This document shows positions 32,697-45,596 of a DNA stretch of 64,000 bases, piece after piece. The notes beneath the pieces were generated by a model. The model made no database searches. It was not told the origin of the DNA and saw only the letters and a list, made by a program, of their open reading frames with translations. The position numbers and the translations under genes were made by a program. The DNA is from Candidatus Dormiibacterota bacterium (GTDB taxonomy: Bacteria > Chloroflexota > Dormibacteria > Dormibacterales > Dormibacteraceae), in the NCBI GenBank assembly GCA_003169845.1, contig PNAG01000016.1, positions 1-64,000 on the forward strand. Reading direction: 5' to 3'. Positions within the stretch are counted from its first letter, which is position 1. Each line of letters starts with the position of its first letter.

Positions 32697-34298
<1,602 letters not shown>

Positions 34299-34316
34299 CC
34301 AATCTACAGGAGCGGT

Positions 34317-35255
34317 TCAGGTGCCCGTCAGCCGCTCTACGAGCGGAGCCAGCTTCTCGGCGGCCCGGTCGGGTAGGACGACGTAGGAGATCCCATACCG
34401 TTCACGCCGGGCCTGCAGGTCTTCGATCATCTGGTCGATCGTCCCAATCAGAAAGTGCGGCATGTCGAGAAGATCACGAGGTTCAAGCCCGACCGAAGAC
34501 GCGAGCCGCGCCGCCATTCCGTCTCGGTCCTCAGTGACACTCGCGACGAACACCGTCGCGCACAGCTCGATCTGCGAGAAGCGCTCGCCCGCGGCTTCTT
34601 TGATCCACTTCAGCTTCTCGTCCGTCGCCTGGGCACGCCCGGTGCTGATCAGGTTCTGATTGATCTGCCCCTCGGTCAGCTTGTAGTTGACGCTGACGAT
34701 GTCGGCCTCGCGCGCCGCCAGGCTCAGCATCCGCCGGCCGCCACCTCCGATGAGGATCGGCGGGTGCGGCTTTTGCACCGCGGATGGGAATGCGTCGACG
34801 CCCTGGACCCGATAGTGCTTGCCCTCGAAGGACACCGCCCCTCCGGCAAAGAATCGCTTGATGATCTCGAGGCCTTCGGCCATGCGCTCGATCCGAATTC
34901 CGATTGAGTCGAGCGGGATTCCGGTCTGTTCGTAATCCGAGGTCAACCAGCCGGCGCCCAGGCCGAATTCCAGCCGGCCGTCGGACAGCAGATCCAGCGT
35001 AGCCGCCTCTTTCGCGAGCACCACAGGATGCCGGTAGTCGTTGTCGAAGACAAGCGAGCCGATGCGGAGCCTGGTGGTCGCGTCTGCCGCGGACATCAGA
35101 GCTGCGATCGGCGACACCTGCTCACCGAAGTGATCGGGTAGGAAGAGCGTCGCGTACCCGAGCGCCTCGAAAAGGCGGGCCTTGTCGCGCCAGGCTTTAG
35201 CGCTGGGGGCGCCGTGCTCCTCCACGCCAAATCGAAACGGACGGGGCATGGTCAC
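34317..35255 (-). CDS. LLM-class F420-dependent oxidoreductase
   Basis: A 312-residue (beta/alpha)8-barrel protein of the luciferase-like family. FRFGVEEHGAPSAKAWRDKARLFEALGYATLFLPDHFGEQVSPIAAL, RIGSLVFDNDYRHPVVLAKEAATLDLLSDGRLEFGLGAGWL and PILIGGGGRRMLSLAAREADIV are standard signatures of the F420 subgroup. The substrate is unknown. GTG 35255 and ATG 35249 are both possible starts. It lies 18 bases upstream of the malate synthase gene on the same strand. Confidence 0.88.
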   Translation of the reverse strand: MTMPRPFRFGVEEHGAPSAKAWRDKARLFEALGYATLFLPDHFGEQVSPIAALMSAADATTRLRIGSLVFDNDYRHPVVLAKEAATLDLLSDGRLEFGLGAGWLTSDYEQTGIPLDSIGIRIERMAEGLEIIKRFFAGGAVSFEGKHYRVQGVDAFPSAVQKPHPPILIGGGGRRMLSLAAREADIVSVNYKLTEGQINQNLISTGRAQATDEKLKWIKEAAGERFSQIELCATVFVASVTEDRDGMAARLASSVGLEPRDLLDMPHFLIGTIDQMIEDLQARRERYGISYVVLPDRAAEKLAPLVERLTGT

Positions 35256-35318
35256 GGCCGGTTAGTATGCGGCGTTCCTGAAGCCGCGTTCGGACGAGTC
35301 GGATAACATCGGCCCGTT

Positions 35319-35852
35319 GTGGCCGCTGCCTTTCGGTTGGCCCGCGATCGCGCTCTGGCACCCGCCGTGCCGGCGGCAATCAGCTGGCTCTTCCTGTTCG
35401 GATACCAGTGGGCCTTCTACCTCACCTACCACGGCCATCTGCACACGGTGTTCGGGTACTACTCGGGCGTGCTGGGCGATGGAATCCTGATACCGGCCGT
35501 CAACGTCTCGGCATTCGTGCTCCTTCGCCAGCTGGCGCCGGGGATCCCATGGAAACGCCTGCCGATCTATCTGCTGCTCGGCTTTGCGACCGCCACCGCC
35601 GCGTTCCTCGCACAGGGCAGGCTCGACCTGGTCAACTGGTCGATGCCGCTTGCCTTTCACTGGAGCGACATCGGGCAGTTTCACTTCTTCGTGATGGCCG
35701 GCGAGGTCGCATACCTCTACCTGGTCCTGGCGAGTGCGATCAACAACTGGTCTCACCTGCGGCAGGACCCTGTGGCCCTGAAAGCCTTCGCCATCGGGTG
35801 GGTCGGCCTGGCCCTGTTCGCCGCCTCCCTGGCCGCCGACTACATCCGGTGA
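35319..35852 (+). CDS. Hypothetical five-helix membrane protein
   Basis: A 177-residue protein with about five hydrophobic helices (SWLFLFGYQWAFYLTYHGHLHTVFGYY to VGLALFAASLAAD). No family recognised. It starts at GTG 35319; TAACAT lies nine bases upstream. It is divergent from the LLM gene. Confidence 0.65.
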   Translation: MAAAFRLARDRALAPAVPAAISWLFLFGYQWAFYLTYHGHLHTVFGYYSGVLGDGILIPAVNVSAFVLLRQLAPGIPWKRLPIYLLLGFATATAAFLAQGRLDLVNWSMPLAFHWSDIGQFHFFVMAGEVAYLYLVLASAINNWSHLRQDPVALKAFAIGWVGLALFAASLAADYIR

Positions 35853-35919
35853 AGGATTCAACCAAGGATCTCGTCGAGCCAATAAGCCCCGGACCCAGAG
35901 TTGTTGGCAAGGCTGCACG

Positions 35920-35946
35920 AAGAAAATGGCTGTTAACGGCCAGCCA
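35920..35946 (-). terminator. Terminator after tRNA-Phe
   Basis: On the minus strand TGGCTG (35946-35941) and CAGCCA (35932-35927) form a 6-bp stem with an 8-base loop, followed by TTTTCTT (35926-35920), 29 bases after the tRNA. Confidence 0.55.
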
Positions 35947-35974
35947 GCGCGATGACGCTTCGAAGTGGCAGGAC

Positions 35975-36051
35975 TGGTGCCGAGGGGCGGACTTGAACCG
36001 CCGACACCTTGATTTTCAGTCAAGTGCTCTACCAAGCTGAGCTACCTCGGC
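35975..36051 (-). tRNA. tRNA-Phe (GAA)
   Basis: A complete cloverleaf with acceptor GCCGAGG/CCUCGGC, anticodon loop CUGAAAA (GAA), T-arm GGCGG/CCGCC, discriminator A and encoded CCA (35977-35975). TAGAAT (36067-36062), ten bases before the mature 5' end, is the likely -10 box. Confidence 0.97.
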
Positions 36052-36116
36052 ACGGCGGGTAATTCTATCGGCGCCAGTTGACAGCACGTCGGCCCCTTGC
36101 GAGACTACAGGCTCCA

Positions 36117-36719
36117 GTGAGCCCTGCGGGCGCGGCCCACATTCGATCCGCTTTGGCCGGTACCGTTCGCGCGGGCGGCACGATCGCCCTCGTGGCGATG
36201 GTCGGCCTCCTGGTCGGCGCGTGCGGGTCGTCCGGCTCGCCCACCGCTTCATCGGTGAGCCCCTCGCCGACGCCGCCTCCGGCAGCAAAGCTGATCACGA
36301 ATGTCGACGCATGCTCGCTCGTAACCGTGGCCGAGGCATCCGGCGCCGCCGGGACAGCGGTCTCGAACATGGGCGCTGCGAGCGGTGTCCAGATCCCCGG
36401 GGCCTGCATCTACGGCAGCTCGGACGGCAAGTCGACCGTCCTGGTCTTTGCCCAGTCGTACCCGGACGCTTCCGCCGCTGATGCAGTCTCGCCGGACCAG
36501 ATCGCGGCCGCGATGAATAGCGGCTACGGAGTCTCGAACGCCAAAGCCGTCAGCGGCATCGGAGACAAGGCGATCGAATCAACGTTGACGGGCGGAGGAG
36601 CCGGCGGAATCATCATCTTTGTGTTCAAGTCCAACGTCGTGATGATGATCTCGGTGACGCCGGCCATCAGCTCGAGCGCCATCGAGCAGCTCGCCAAGAC
36701 CGCTGTAAGCCGCCTCTGA
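36117..36719 (+). CDS. Secreted lipoprotein, unknown
   Basis: A roughly 200-residue predicted lipoprotein. A basic N-region and hydrophobic core end in the lipobox LLVGAC, followed by a Ser/Thr/Pro linker. The mature domain has a cysteine pair (NVDACSLVTVAEA, IPGACIYGS) as in DUF3558-type actinobacterial lipoproteins, and a hydrophobic strand IIIFVFKSNVVMMISVTP. The start is uncertain: GTG 36117 gives a normal signal peptide, TTG 36078 a longer one. No role can be assigned. Confidence 0.68.
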   Translation: MSPAGAAHIRSALAGTVRAGGTIALVAMVGLLVGACGSSGSPTASSVSPSPTPPPAAKLITNVDACSLVTVAEASGAAGTAVSNMGAASGVQIPGACIYGSSDGKSTVLVFAQSYPDASAADAVSPDQIAAAMNSGYGVSNAKAVSGIGDKAIESTLTGGGAGGIIIFVFKSNVVMMISVTPAISSSAIEQLAKTAVSRL

Positions 36720-36725
36720 GATCTC

Positions 36726-36802
36726 TGGTGGGCGGTGAGAGGGTCGAACTCCCGACCTCCTCGGTGTAAGCGAGGCGCTCTGGCCAACTGAGCTAACCGC
36801 CC
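36726..36802 (-). tRNA. tRNA-Val (UAC)
   Basis: A complete cloverleaf with acceptor GGGCGGU/ACCGCCC, anticodon loop CUUACAC (UAC), T-arm GGGAG/CUCUC-type pairing, discriminator A and encoded CCA (36728-36726). A TAGACT box lies about 20 bases upstream. Confidence 0.96.
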
Positions 36803-36822
36803 TTTTTTCGCGAACAGCCAGT

Positions 36823-38022
36823 CTACCCAGGCAGCATTGCGAGCGCGGCGTTGAGCTGCGCGTCCTTTGCGTAGCCCTGAGACGGAGCAGTCACGTCGTA
36901 CTCGTCGGTGGGGCTCGTCAGGGTCACCGCCACGTCGGGCGTCAGTCCCTTGTGGTCGATCGTCTGGCCGTTCGGTAGGTACCAACGCTTGATCGTGAGG
37001 TGGATGTCCGAACCATCCGCGAGCTCGAAGTCCTGCTGCACCGAGCCCTTGCCAAAGGTCACCGTCCCGACCAGCTTCGCCCGCTGGTGCACCTGCAGCG
37101 AGCCCGCCACGATCTCCGACGCCGACGCGCTGTTCGCGTCCACCAGGACCTCGAGCGGAATCGACGGCGCCGCGTGCTTGCCCGACACCATGTGGCGGTC
37201 CACCGTGCCGCTGCGGTCGCGGAGCTCGAAAGTCTCGCCACTCGCCACGAACTGGCTGATGACGTCGTCGGCCGCCGTGATGAAACCGCCCGGATCTCCG
37301 CGCAGGTCCAGCACCATGCCCGTCTTGCCCGGCAGCCCGCTGGCCAGCGCCGATGCAAACTCAGTGGAGGTGTCTGTTCCGAACTGATAGATCCGGACAT
37401 AGAGCACGTGGTTGCCTATCTCGGCCGATCGAACGGTCGCCACGTGGATCTCGGCGCGAGTGATCGTCACGGAGAATGTTTGTCCGTTGCGCGAGATCTC
37501 CAGCGTCACCTTGGTTCCGTCCGGGCCCTGGATCAGTGTTGTCGCCTGGTCTGAGGTGACTCCTTTCATGTCTTTGTCCCCCACCTTCACAATCTGGTCG
37601 CCCGCCTGCAGCCCGCCGGACGCCGCCGGCGATCCCGGTACGGTTCCCGTGATGACCGGGTAACCCGTCGTAAAGCTCAGGTAGATGCCGATGCCCGAGT
37701 AGAGGCCCTGGTAGCTCTGCTGGAGGCGTTTGTACTGGGTGGGGTCGAAGTAGGCCGAGAAGGGATCGCCCAGGCCGGAGATCAGGCCCTGCACCGAACT
37801 GTGAGACAGCTTGGCCGAGTCGACCTTGCTCGCGTCGACGTAGTCGGCCTGGATGAGCCTGATCGCCTGCTGCAGCTCGGACACGTCCACGTTTCCGACC
37901 GAGCGGTGCCCGAAGTACGGTACGTATTCCGGAAACGCCTGGTCGACATAGACACCCGCGACGAAGGTCACGATCAGGATGGCGAGGACGGCGCCACCCC
38001 TGAGGGCGGCGCGGCGATTCAT
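36823..38022 (-). CDS. ctpA: S41-family C-terminal processing peptidase
   Basis: A 399-residue exported serine protease: one N-terminal membrane helix, an N-terminal helical part (LQQAIRLIQADYVD), a PDZ domain (about residues 105-185, GDQIVKVGDKDMKG) and the S41 core. The catalytic serine is in VDANSASASEIVAG (about residues 298-302) and the lysine in GTVTFGKGSVQQ (about K325). It trims C-termini of envelope proteins. TAGTCT lies six bases before the ATG, so the mRNA is likely leaderless. The M23/ftsX/ftsE genes lie directly upstream. Confidence 0.94.
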   Translation of the reverse strand: MNRRAALRGGAVLAILIVTFVAGVYVDQAFPEYVPYFGHRSVGNVDVSELQQAIRLIQADYVDASKVDSAKLSHSSVQGLISGLGDPFSAYFDPTQYKRLQQSYQGLYSGIGIYLSFTTGYPVITGTVPGSPAASGGLQAGDQIVKVGDKDMKGVTSDQATTLIQGPDGTKVTLEISRNGQTFSVTITRAEIHVATVRSAEIGNHVLYVRIYQFGTDTSTEFASALASGLPGKTGMVLDLRGDPGGFITAADDVISQFVASGETFELRDRSGTVDRHMVSGKHAAPSIPLEVLVDANSASASEIVAGSLQVHQRAKLVGTVTFGKGSVQQDFELADGSDIHLTIKRWYLPNGQTIDHKGLTPDVAVTLTSPTDEYDVTAPSQGYAKDAQLNAALAMLPG

Positions 38023-38049
38023 ATCAGCAGACTAACGAAATCGCTTGCG

Positions 38050-39282
38050 TCAGCAACCGAGCCAGATGCAAGGGTCCTTGTAAACGCCATTGATGCGGAC
38101 CTCGAAATGGAGGTGAGGCCCTGTGGACCACCCGGTCGAGCCCTCGAAGGCGATGGTGGTTCCGCGCGCGACGACCTGGCCGCTGCTCAGCCCGGGAGCG
38201 TAGCCGGCCGTGTGTCCGTAGTAGGTCGAATACCCGTTGCCGTGAATCATCACGACGAGGTTGCCGTAACCGATGCTCCCCGGGTAGAGGTACACGACGC
38301 CCGTGTCCGCCGCGATGATGTTGCTTCCATAAGGGCCGGCGATGTCGAGGCCGGTGTGAATCTTGTGCGGCCACGGACAGTTGGGGTCCGGGACTTCCAG
38401 GTAAAAGCTCGAGCAGCCGAATCGCTGGCTGATGCAGTTGGGACCGCATGCGGGCTCGGGCCAGGCAAACACGCCCGAACCGCCACCGGCTTTCGCCGCC
38501 GCGACCTGGTACTGCACGGCGAGCTGGGCGACCTGCGCATCGATCGCGGCGCGCTCGGCCTGCACCGCGGCGTATTGCGCTGAGAGCTGGACCTCCAGCT
38601 GCTGCTCATAAACGAGCGCGGCGGCCTGCGCCTTCAAGTTGCTCTGCATGTCCGCCTCGGTGGCTTTCTGTTGCTCCAGGAGCGCCGTCACCTGGCTCTT
38701 CTGTGCGTCAAGAGCACTGTTGGCGATGGCGACCTGGGAGTGCTGGAGCGCGAGGTCGTCCAGGAGCTTTCGATCCGAGGCTGCCACCTGCTGGGCCGCG
38801 ACCATGCGATCCATCATCTGGTTGAAGTTGCTGGCCGTGAGCACGAGCTGAACGTAATTCAGCGCTCCGTGGCTGTCGATGTACCGCAGCCTCTGATTCA
38901 AGAGCTCGTCCCGCACGCTGGTGTTCGCCACCAGTCGAGTCAGGTCTGCCTCGCCGAACCGGATCTGCCGGTTCAGGTCGTCGATGGCGGTCTGCGTCTG
39001 GGCGATCAGCGCCTGCTGAGCCGCGATCTGGTTCTTCAAGTTGTTGATCAGCGTGTCGATTGCGTTGATCTGGAGCGTCACGTTGTTGATGTGCGATTGG
39101 ATATTCGACAGCTGGTTCTGGTTGTTGACCTGCTGGCCGATGCCGCCGTTGTAGGAGAGGCAGGCCTGGTAAACAGCAGGCGGATCGCCCGAGTAGCAGT
39201 AAATCGCGGAAACAGGCTGCACCGACAGCGGGATCCACGCTAGCGTGGCGATCGCCAGGGCGGCCAGGACGCGCACCCTCAC
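38050..39282 (-). CDS. EnvC-like murein hydrolase activator / M23 peptidase
   Basis: A 410-residue secreted protein: signal peptide (about residues 1-26), a long coiled coil (about residues 45-260, rich in Gln/Asn/Ala) and a C-terminal M23 domain. The domain keeps the zinc ligands (HTGLDIAG, HLHFEVRING), so it may be an active endopeptidase rather than a pure activator. It follows ftsX by one base, matching the known link of FtsEX with EnvC or coiled-coil hydrolases at the division site. Two cysteine pairs (CGPNC, GCSSF, DPNC) suggest disulfides. Confidence 0.92.
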   Translation of the reverse strand: MRVRVLAALAIATLAWIPLSVQPVSAIYCYSGDPPAVYQACLSYNGGIGQQVNNQNQLSNIQSHINNVTLQINAIDTLINNLKNQIAAQQALIAQTQTAIDDLNRQIRFGEADLTRLVANTSVRDELLNQRLRYIDSHGALNYVQLVLTASNFNQMMDRMVAAQQVAASDRKLLDDLALQHSQVAIANSALDAQKSQVTALLEQQKATEADMQSNLKAQAAALVYEQQLEVQLSAQYAAVQAERAAIDAQVAQLAVQYQVAAAKAGGGSGVFAWPEPACGPNCISQRFGCSSFYLEVPDPNCPWPHKIHTGLDIAGPYGSNIIAADTGVVYLYPGSIGYGNLVVMIHGNGYSTYYGHTAGYAPGLSSGQVVARGTTIAFEGSTGWSTGPHLHFEVRINGVYKDPCIWLGC

Positions 39283-39283
39283 G

Positions 39284-40177
39284 TCAGATCCTCACGTAGC
39301 GGCGGACGCCGATGTAGCTGCCGAGGGCTCCGAGCAGCGCCCCTCCGATGAGCAGGTCCTGCGCGAGGCTCACCATGAAAGCCGGATCGTAGGAAAGTGG
39401 GATGAAGGCGACATCCGCGCGGAACCGTTCTACCGCGGGCTGATACGCGAGCACCAACAGGGCCAGGGCGAACGATGCCGCGATGAGGCCTGTCATCACC
39501 CCTTCGATGACGAACGGCCCGCGAACGAACCATTCCGTCGCACCGACGAGCTTCATCACCTCGATTTCCTTGCGGCGGTGATAGACGGCGGTGCGAATCG
39601 TGTTCATCACGATCACGATCGAAACCACGACGAGAATCGCCAGCAATCCAACGCCCGCGATGCCCAACCACGCTGACAGCTGCAGCATCCGGTTGACGAA
39701 ATCACCCTGGTAGTTCGTCGGATCGGTCGGGTCCACCCCCGACCAGCGGCGCGCGAGCGTGTCGATGGCGGCCACGTCGTCGAGCTTGGCGACGCGTACC
39801 TCGAGCTTCGCGTCGAGAGGGTTCCCGCTGATCTGCTGCGCGAGCACCACGTTGTTGGGGTCTGCCTTGAACTGTGCGAGCGCCTGGTCCTTGGTGATGA
39901 ACTGCACGTTGCTCACCCGCGGATCGGCCGCCAGCTGCTGCTGGAAGTCGTAAACGCTCTGCAGCGGCGTGCCGTCGGCGACGTTGACAGAGATCTCGCT
40001 GACCTTGGCCCTGAAGCCGTCCAGCACCTGCGAGAAGGCGTGGCCGACCAGCAGGTTGATGCCGGCAAGGACGAGGATGAGCGTGATCGACAACACCGCG
40101 GCCGTGCTGACCGCGAGGTTGCGCCAGAAGCTCTGCCAGGCGCTATTGAGCGCGAATCTGAGGTTTCGATAAATCAT
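39284..40177 (-). CDS. ftsX: Cell division ABC-type permease FtsX
   Basis: A 297-residue protein with four helices: one near the N-terminus (LAVSTAAVLSITLILVLAGINLLV), an extracytoplasmic domain, and three near the C-terminus (GIAGVGLLAILVVVSIVIVMNTIRTAV, the EIEVMKLVGATEWFVRGPFVIEGV loop, and the last helix). It transmits ATP hydrolysis by FtsE to the outside M23 hydrolase. The ATG at 40177 overlaps the end of ftsE by 35 bases. Confidence 0.94.
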   Translation of the reverse strand: MIYRNLRFALNSAWQSFWRNLAVSTAAVLSITLILVLAGINLLVGHAFSQVLDGFRAKVSEISVNVADGTPLQSVYDFQQQLAADPRVSNVQFITKDQALAQFKADPNNVVLAQQISGNPLDAKLEVRVAKLDDVAAIDTLARRWSGVDPTDPTNYQGDFVNRMLQLSAWLGIAGVGLLAILVVVSIVIVMNTIRTAVYHRRKEIEVMKLVGATEWFVRGPFVIEGVMTGLIAASFALALLVLAYQPAVERFRADVAFIPLSYDPAFMVSLAQDLLIGGALLGALGSYIGVRRYVRI

Positions 40178-40886
40178 CGTGGTATCTGCCTGAACGATCG
40201 TCCCTGGCGATCTGCCCGGCGTCGATGGCGATGACGCGCCGGCGCAGCAGGTCGACGATCTCTCGGTTGTGGGTCGCCATGACGACGGTCGCTCCACGCG
40301 CGTTGATGCGCAGAAAGAGCTGCATGATCTCCCAGGCGGTGGCCGGGTCGAGGTTTCCGGTCGGCTCGTCGGCGATGATGAACCGCGGCGCGTGGACGAG
40401 CGCCCGGGCGATCGCGACGCGCTGCTGCTCGCCACCGGAAAGGTTGGCTGGATAGGTATTGTCCTTTCCCGACAGGCCCACGGTGTCCAACGCCTCCGCC
40501 ACGCGGGACTGGATCATGTTCTCGGCCTCGCCATGCACGCGCAGGGCAAAGGCGACGTTTTCGTAGATCGTCAGATTGGGCAGCAGCTTGAAGTCCTGGA
40601 ACACGAGGCCGACCTTGCGCCGGTAACCGGGAAGCTGCCTCCGCTTCATCCGACCAAGCTCGACCCCGTCGACGAAGATCTTGCCCTTGCTGGGCTTCTC
40701 CTCGCGGATCAGGAGCCTGACGAGGGTGGATTTGCCCGCGCCCGACGGGCCCACGAGGAAAAGGAAGTCCCCTTCCGGGACGACGAGATTGACGTCGCGG
40801 AGAGCTTCAGTTCCAGTCGAATACGTCTTGAAGACGTGCTGGAAGCTGATCACCGGCCGTGTATCGAAATCTGGTGTTAGAACCAT
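40143..40886 (-). CDS. ftsE: Cell division ATP-binding protein FtsE
   Basis: A 247-residue ABC ATPase with Walker A GPSGAGKST, Q-loop VFQDFKLLPNLTIYENVAFAL, signature LSGGEQQRVAIARAL and Walker B FIIADEPTGNLD. A 14-residue tail beyond the usual end lies within the ftsX overlap. A near-consensus promoter lies about 60-90 bases upstream, so the ftsE-ftsX-M23 set has its own transcript starting after prfB. Confidence 0.95.
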   Translation of the reverse strand: MVLTPDFDTRPVISFQHVFKTYSTGTEALRDVNLVVPEGDFLFLVGPSGAGKSTLVRLLIREEKPSKGKIFVDGVELGRMKRRQLPGYRRKVGLVFQDFKLLPNLTIYENVAFALRVHGEAENMIQSRVAEALDTVGLSGKDNTYPANLSGGEQQRVAIARALVHAPRFIIADEPTGNLDPATAWEIMQLFLRINARGATVVMATHNREIVDLLRRRVIAIDAGQIARDDRSGRYHDDLSKPQIRAQ

Positions 40887-40946
40887 AAGGTGCGACTCTT
40901 GCTGTGACGTTCCGCGCCGGAGGGCGCGTGTGGCTAGGTCGCGGGC

Positions 40947-40975
40947 AGTATACCCGATGCCCCCAGATAGTCCAA
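40947..40975 (-). promoter_or_regulatory. Promoter of ftsE-ftsX
   Basis: On the minus strand TTGGAC (40975-40970) and TATACT (40952-40947) are 17 bp apart. The predicted start near 40940 leaves a leader of about 50 bases before the ftsE ATG. Confidence 0.72.
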
Positions 40976-41004
40976 ACCGTTCCGAAAGTGCCAACCACGG
41001 AGGT

Positions 41005-42136
41005 TTAACGGGGCTGTTTCGAGTTGCTTGCGACGGCCCCGTTCTGGCCCAGGCGCCAGCGCAGCCAGCTCTCGATGAACGGGTCGATATCACCGTCCAG
41101 CACAGCCTGCGTGTTCCCAACCTCGAGCCCGGTCCGGACGTCCTTCACGAGCGTGTAGGGCTGGAGCACGTAGTTCCTGATCTGCGACCCGAACTCGGCC
41201 GGCATGATCTGGCCGCGGATCTGGTCGCGTTGCGCCGCGGCCTCCTGTTGCTGGCGCTGGAAGAGCCGGGCCTTCAAAACCTTCATCGCCGTCTCGCGGT
41301 TTTTCATCTGCGAGCGCTCGTTCTGGCACGTGACCACGATGCCGGTGGGCAGGTGCGTGATGCGAATCGCCGAGTCGGTCTTGTTGACGTGTTGGCCACC
41401 GGCTCCCGTGGAACGGTAGGTGTCGATGCGCAGATCCTGAGGGTTGATCACGACCGCGCTCTCGTCCGAGCTCTCGAGCTCGGGCATGATCTCCACCAGC
41501 GCAAAGGACGTATGGCGGCGGTGGTTCTGGTCGAACGGTGAGATGCGCACCAGTCGGTGCACGCCGTGCTCAGAGCGCAGAAGCCCGTAGGCACGTGGGC
41601 CGCGCACGATGAACGTTGCGCTCTTGAGCCCCGCTTCCTCGCCGGGCGAGGTCTCGATGATCTCGGTCTCGAAGCCTTTGCGCTCGGCCCACTTCAGATA
41701 CATGCGCATCAGCATCTCCACCCAGTCCTGCGCCTCGACCCCTCCCTGTCCCACCGACAGGGTGACGACCGCGTTGTGGTTCGCGTACGGGTCGGTGAAC
41801 AGTAGGTCGAGCTCGCGTGCTCGCAGCTCGCTGGAGATCGCGGCCCTTTCCTCCGCCAGCTGGCGGTCGAGGTCCGGGTCGCCGTGCGCGAGCTCATCGA
41901 GCTCGATCAGGTCGCGGGCACGCCTTTCCAGGCGGTCCCAGGCGGCGATCAGCTGGCGGTGTTCGGCCGCCTCACGCGCCATCTGCCCTGCGCGAGCAGG
42001 GTCGTCCCACACGCCGGGCTGCACCAGTTGAGCGTCGAGCTCGTCGGCACGCTTTTTCTTGGCTGGAAGGTCAAAGGTGCTCCTTCAGCTGCACGATCCG
42101 TTCCAGGAGCTCTTTGGGATTGAGTTCAGCGTCCAT
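41005..42136 (-). CDS. prfB: Peptide chain release factor 2, with programmed +1 frameshift
   Basis: RF2 ends translation at UGA and UAA. The ATG at 42136 (preceded by AAGGAG) opens a 21-codon frame that stops at TGA 42073-42071. A +1 shift at CTT-TGA-C continues as LDLPAKKKRADELDAQL into the main frame, giving about 376 residues, the usual RF2 length. The main frame carries VRISPFDQNHRRHTSF with the SPF stop-codon motif and GAGGQHVNKTDSAIRI with the GGQ peptidyl-hydrolase motif. A start at 42024 in the main frame alone would cut off the N-terminus. Confidence 0.95.
42070..42085 (-). promoter_or_regulatory. RF2 autoregulatory frameshift signal
   Basis: On the minus strand AAGGAG (42085-42080), three bases (CAC), then CTTTGAC (42076-42070). 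This matches the classical prfB element: internal Shine-Dalgarno at short spacing, slippery CTT and an in-frame UGA. Low RF2 slows termination and favours the shift. Confidence 0.93.
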
Positions 42137-42195
42137 TACTTCTCCTTCGCATCTCACCACCAAACCAAACGTGGCATGGAGAGGGGGTTTCCCGT

Positions 42196-42216
42196 AAGGG
42201 GGACGTAGTCCCCCTT
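42196..42216 (-). other. Strong hairpin after secA
   Basis: A perfect 9-bp stem (AAGGGGGAC at 42196-42204, GTCCCCCTT at 42208-42216) with a 3-base loop, four bases after the secA stop. No T-run follows on the minus strand, so it may be a 3'-end stabiliser or a Rho-linked stop rather than a simple terminator. Confidence 0.55.
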
Positions 42217-42220
42217 GCGA

Positions 42221-44863
<2,643 letters not shown>

Positions 44864-44865
44864 GA

Positions 44866-44880
44866 ATCTAGGGTACCCGG
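44866..44880 (-). promoter_or_regulatory. Leaderless promoter -10 of secA
   Basis: On the minus strand TACCCT is followed by six bases (AGATTC) and the GTG start at 44863. The remaining interval up to hpf (44881-45018) shows no gene. Confidence 0.45.
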
Positions 44881-45018
44881 ACAGGCGGATTTCAAATCTG
44901 ATCGCCGGCCTGATTGCCAGCTGCGCCGCCCGCCACCGTGGCCCTGCGCGCAAGCGGCGATGAGGAGGGAACCTACTGATTGCCCCCTGCCGGGAAGGGG
45001 ATAGCTGCAGTTGCGGAG

Positions 45019-45564
45019 CTAGGGGATGATCGGCTCGATCACGGCCATCGAACCGTCTGCCCGGCGGGCCAGGATGTGGATCGCCCCGGAATCCTCGTCG
45101 AGAAAGACGTAAAAGGCCTGGCCGTCGGCTTCGAGCTCGGAGACCGCGTCGGAGACGCTCATCGGGCGCAGCTTCATTCGTATCCTCTCCGGCTCGGGTG
45201 ACCGGGCTTCGTCCCCATCGTGCGGAGGCACGCGGACCGGGGACACCGGCTTCTTGCGGTGGGTGACCTTCTCCTTGAACTTGACGACCTGCCGGTCGAT
45301 CTTGTCCAGAGCGAGGTCGAGGGCAGAGAGCGCGTCAGCGCCCCTCTCATGCGCGGAGAGGACCGGCGTGCGGCGACCGTCCATGTGGATGTTGATCCGG
45401 CACACGATCGTGGCCAGACCGCTGCGCTTGCGCTCCTCGGAGAAGTCCACCTCAGCGCCGGCCACCTTGCCGAAGTGCCGAGCCAGGCGGGCCAGCTTGC
45501 GCTCGGCGTTCTCCCGCACCTCCTGCCCCAGACCGTCGGTACGGTCGTGCAGGACGACCTTCAC
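45019..45564 (-). CDS. hpf: Ribosome hibernation promoting factor, long form
   Basis: A 181-residue protein with the N-terminal S30AE domain (MKVVLHDRTDGLGQEVRENAERKLARLARHF, ALDLALDKIDRQVVKFKEK) and a C-terminal dimerisation domain (LRPMSVSDAVSELEADGQAFYVFLDEDSGAIHILARRADGSMAVIEP). It forms 100S ribosome dimers in stationary phase. The GTG at 45564 has TATACT exactly six bases upstream (45576-45571), so the mRNA is leaderless. Confidence 0.95.
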   Translation of the reverse strand: MKVVLHDRTDGLGQEVRENAERKLARLARHFGKVAGAEVDFSEERKRSGLATIVCRINIHMDGRRTPVLSAHERGADALSALDLALDKIDRQVVKFKEKVTHRKKPVSPVRVPPHDGDEARSPEPERIRMKLRPMSVSDAVSELEADGQAFYVFLDEDSGAIHILARRADGSMAVIEPIIP

Positions 45565-45570
45565 AACCCG

Positions 45571-45576
45571 AGTATA
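45571..45576 (-). promoter_or_regulatory. Leaderless promoter -10 of hpf
   Basis: TATACT lies on the minus strand six bases before the hpf GTG, which puts the transcription start at the start codon. Confidence 0.6.
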
Positions 45577-45596
45577 TGACTCAACCGCGGCCCCGA

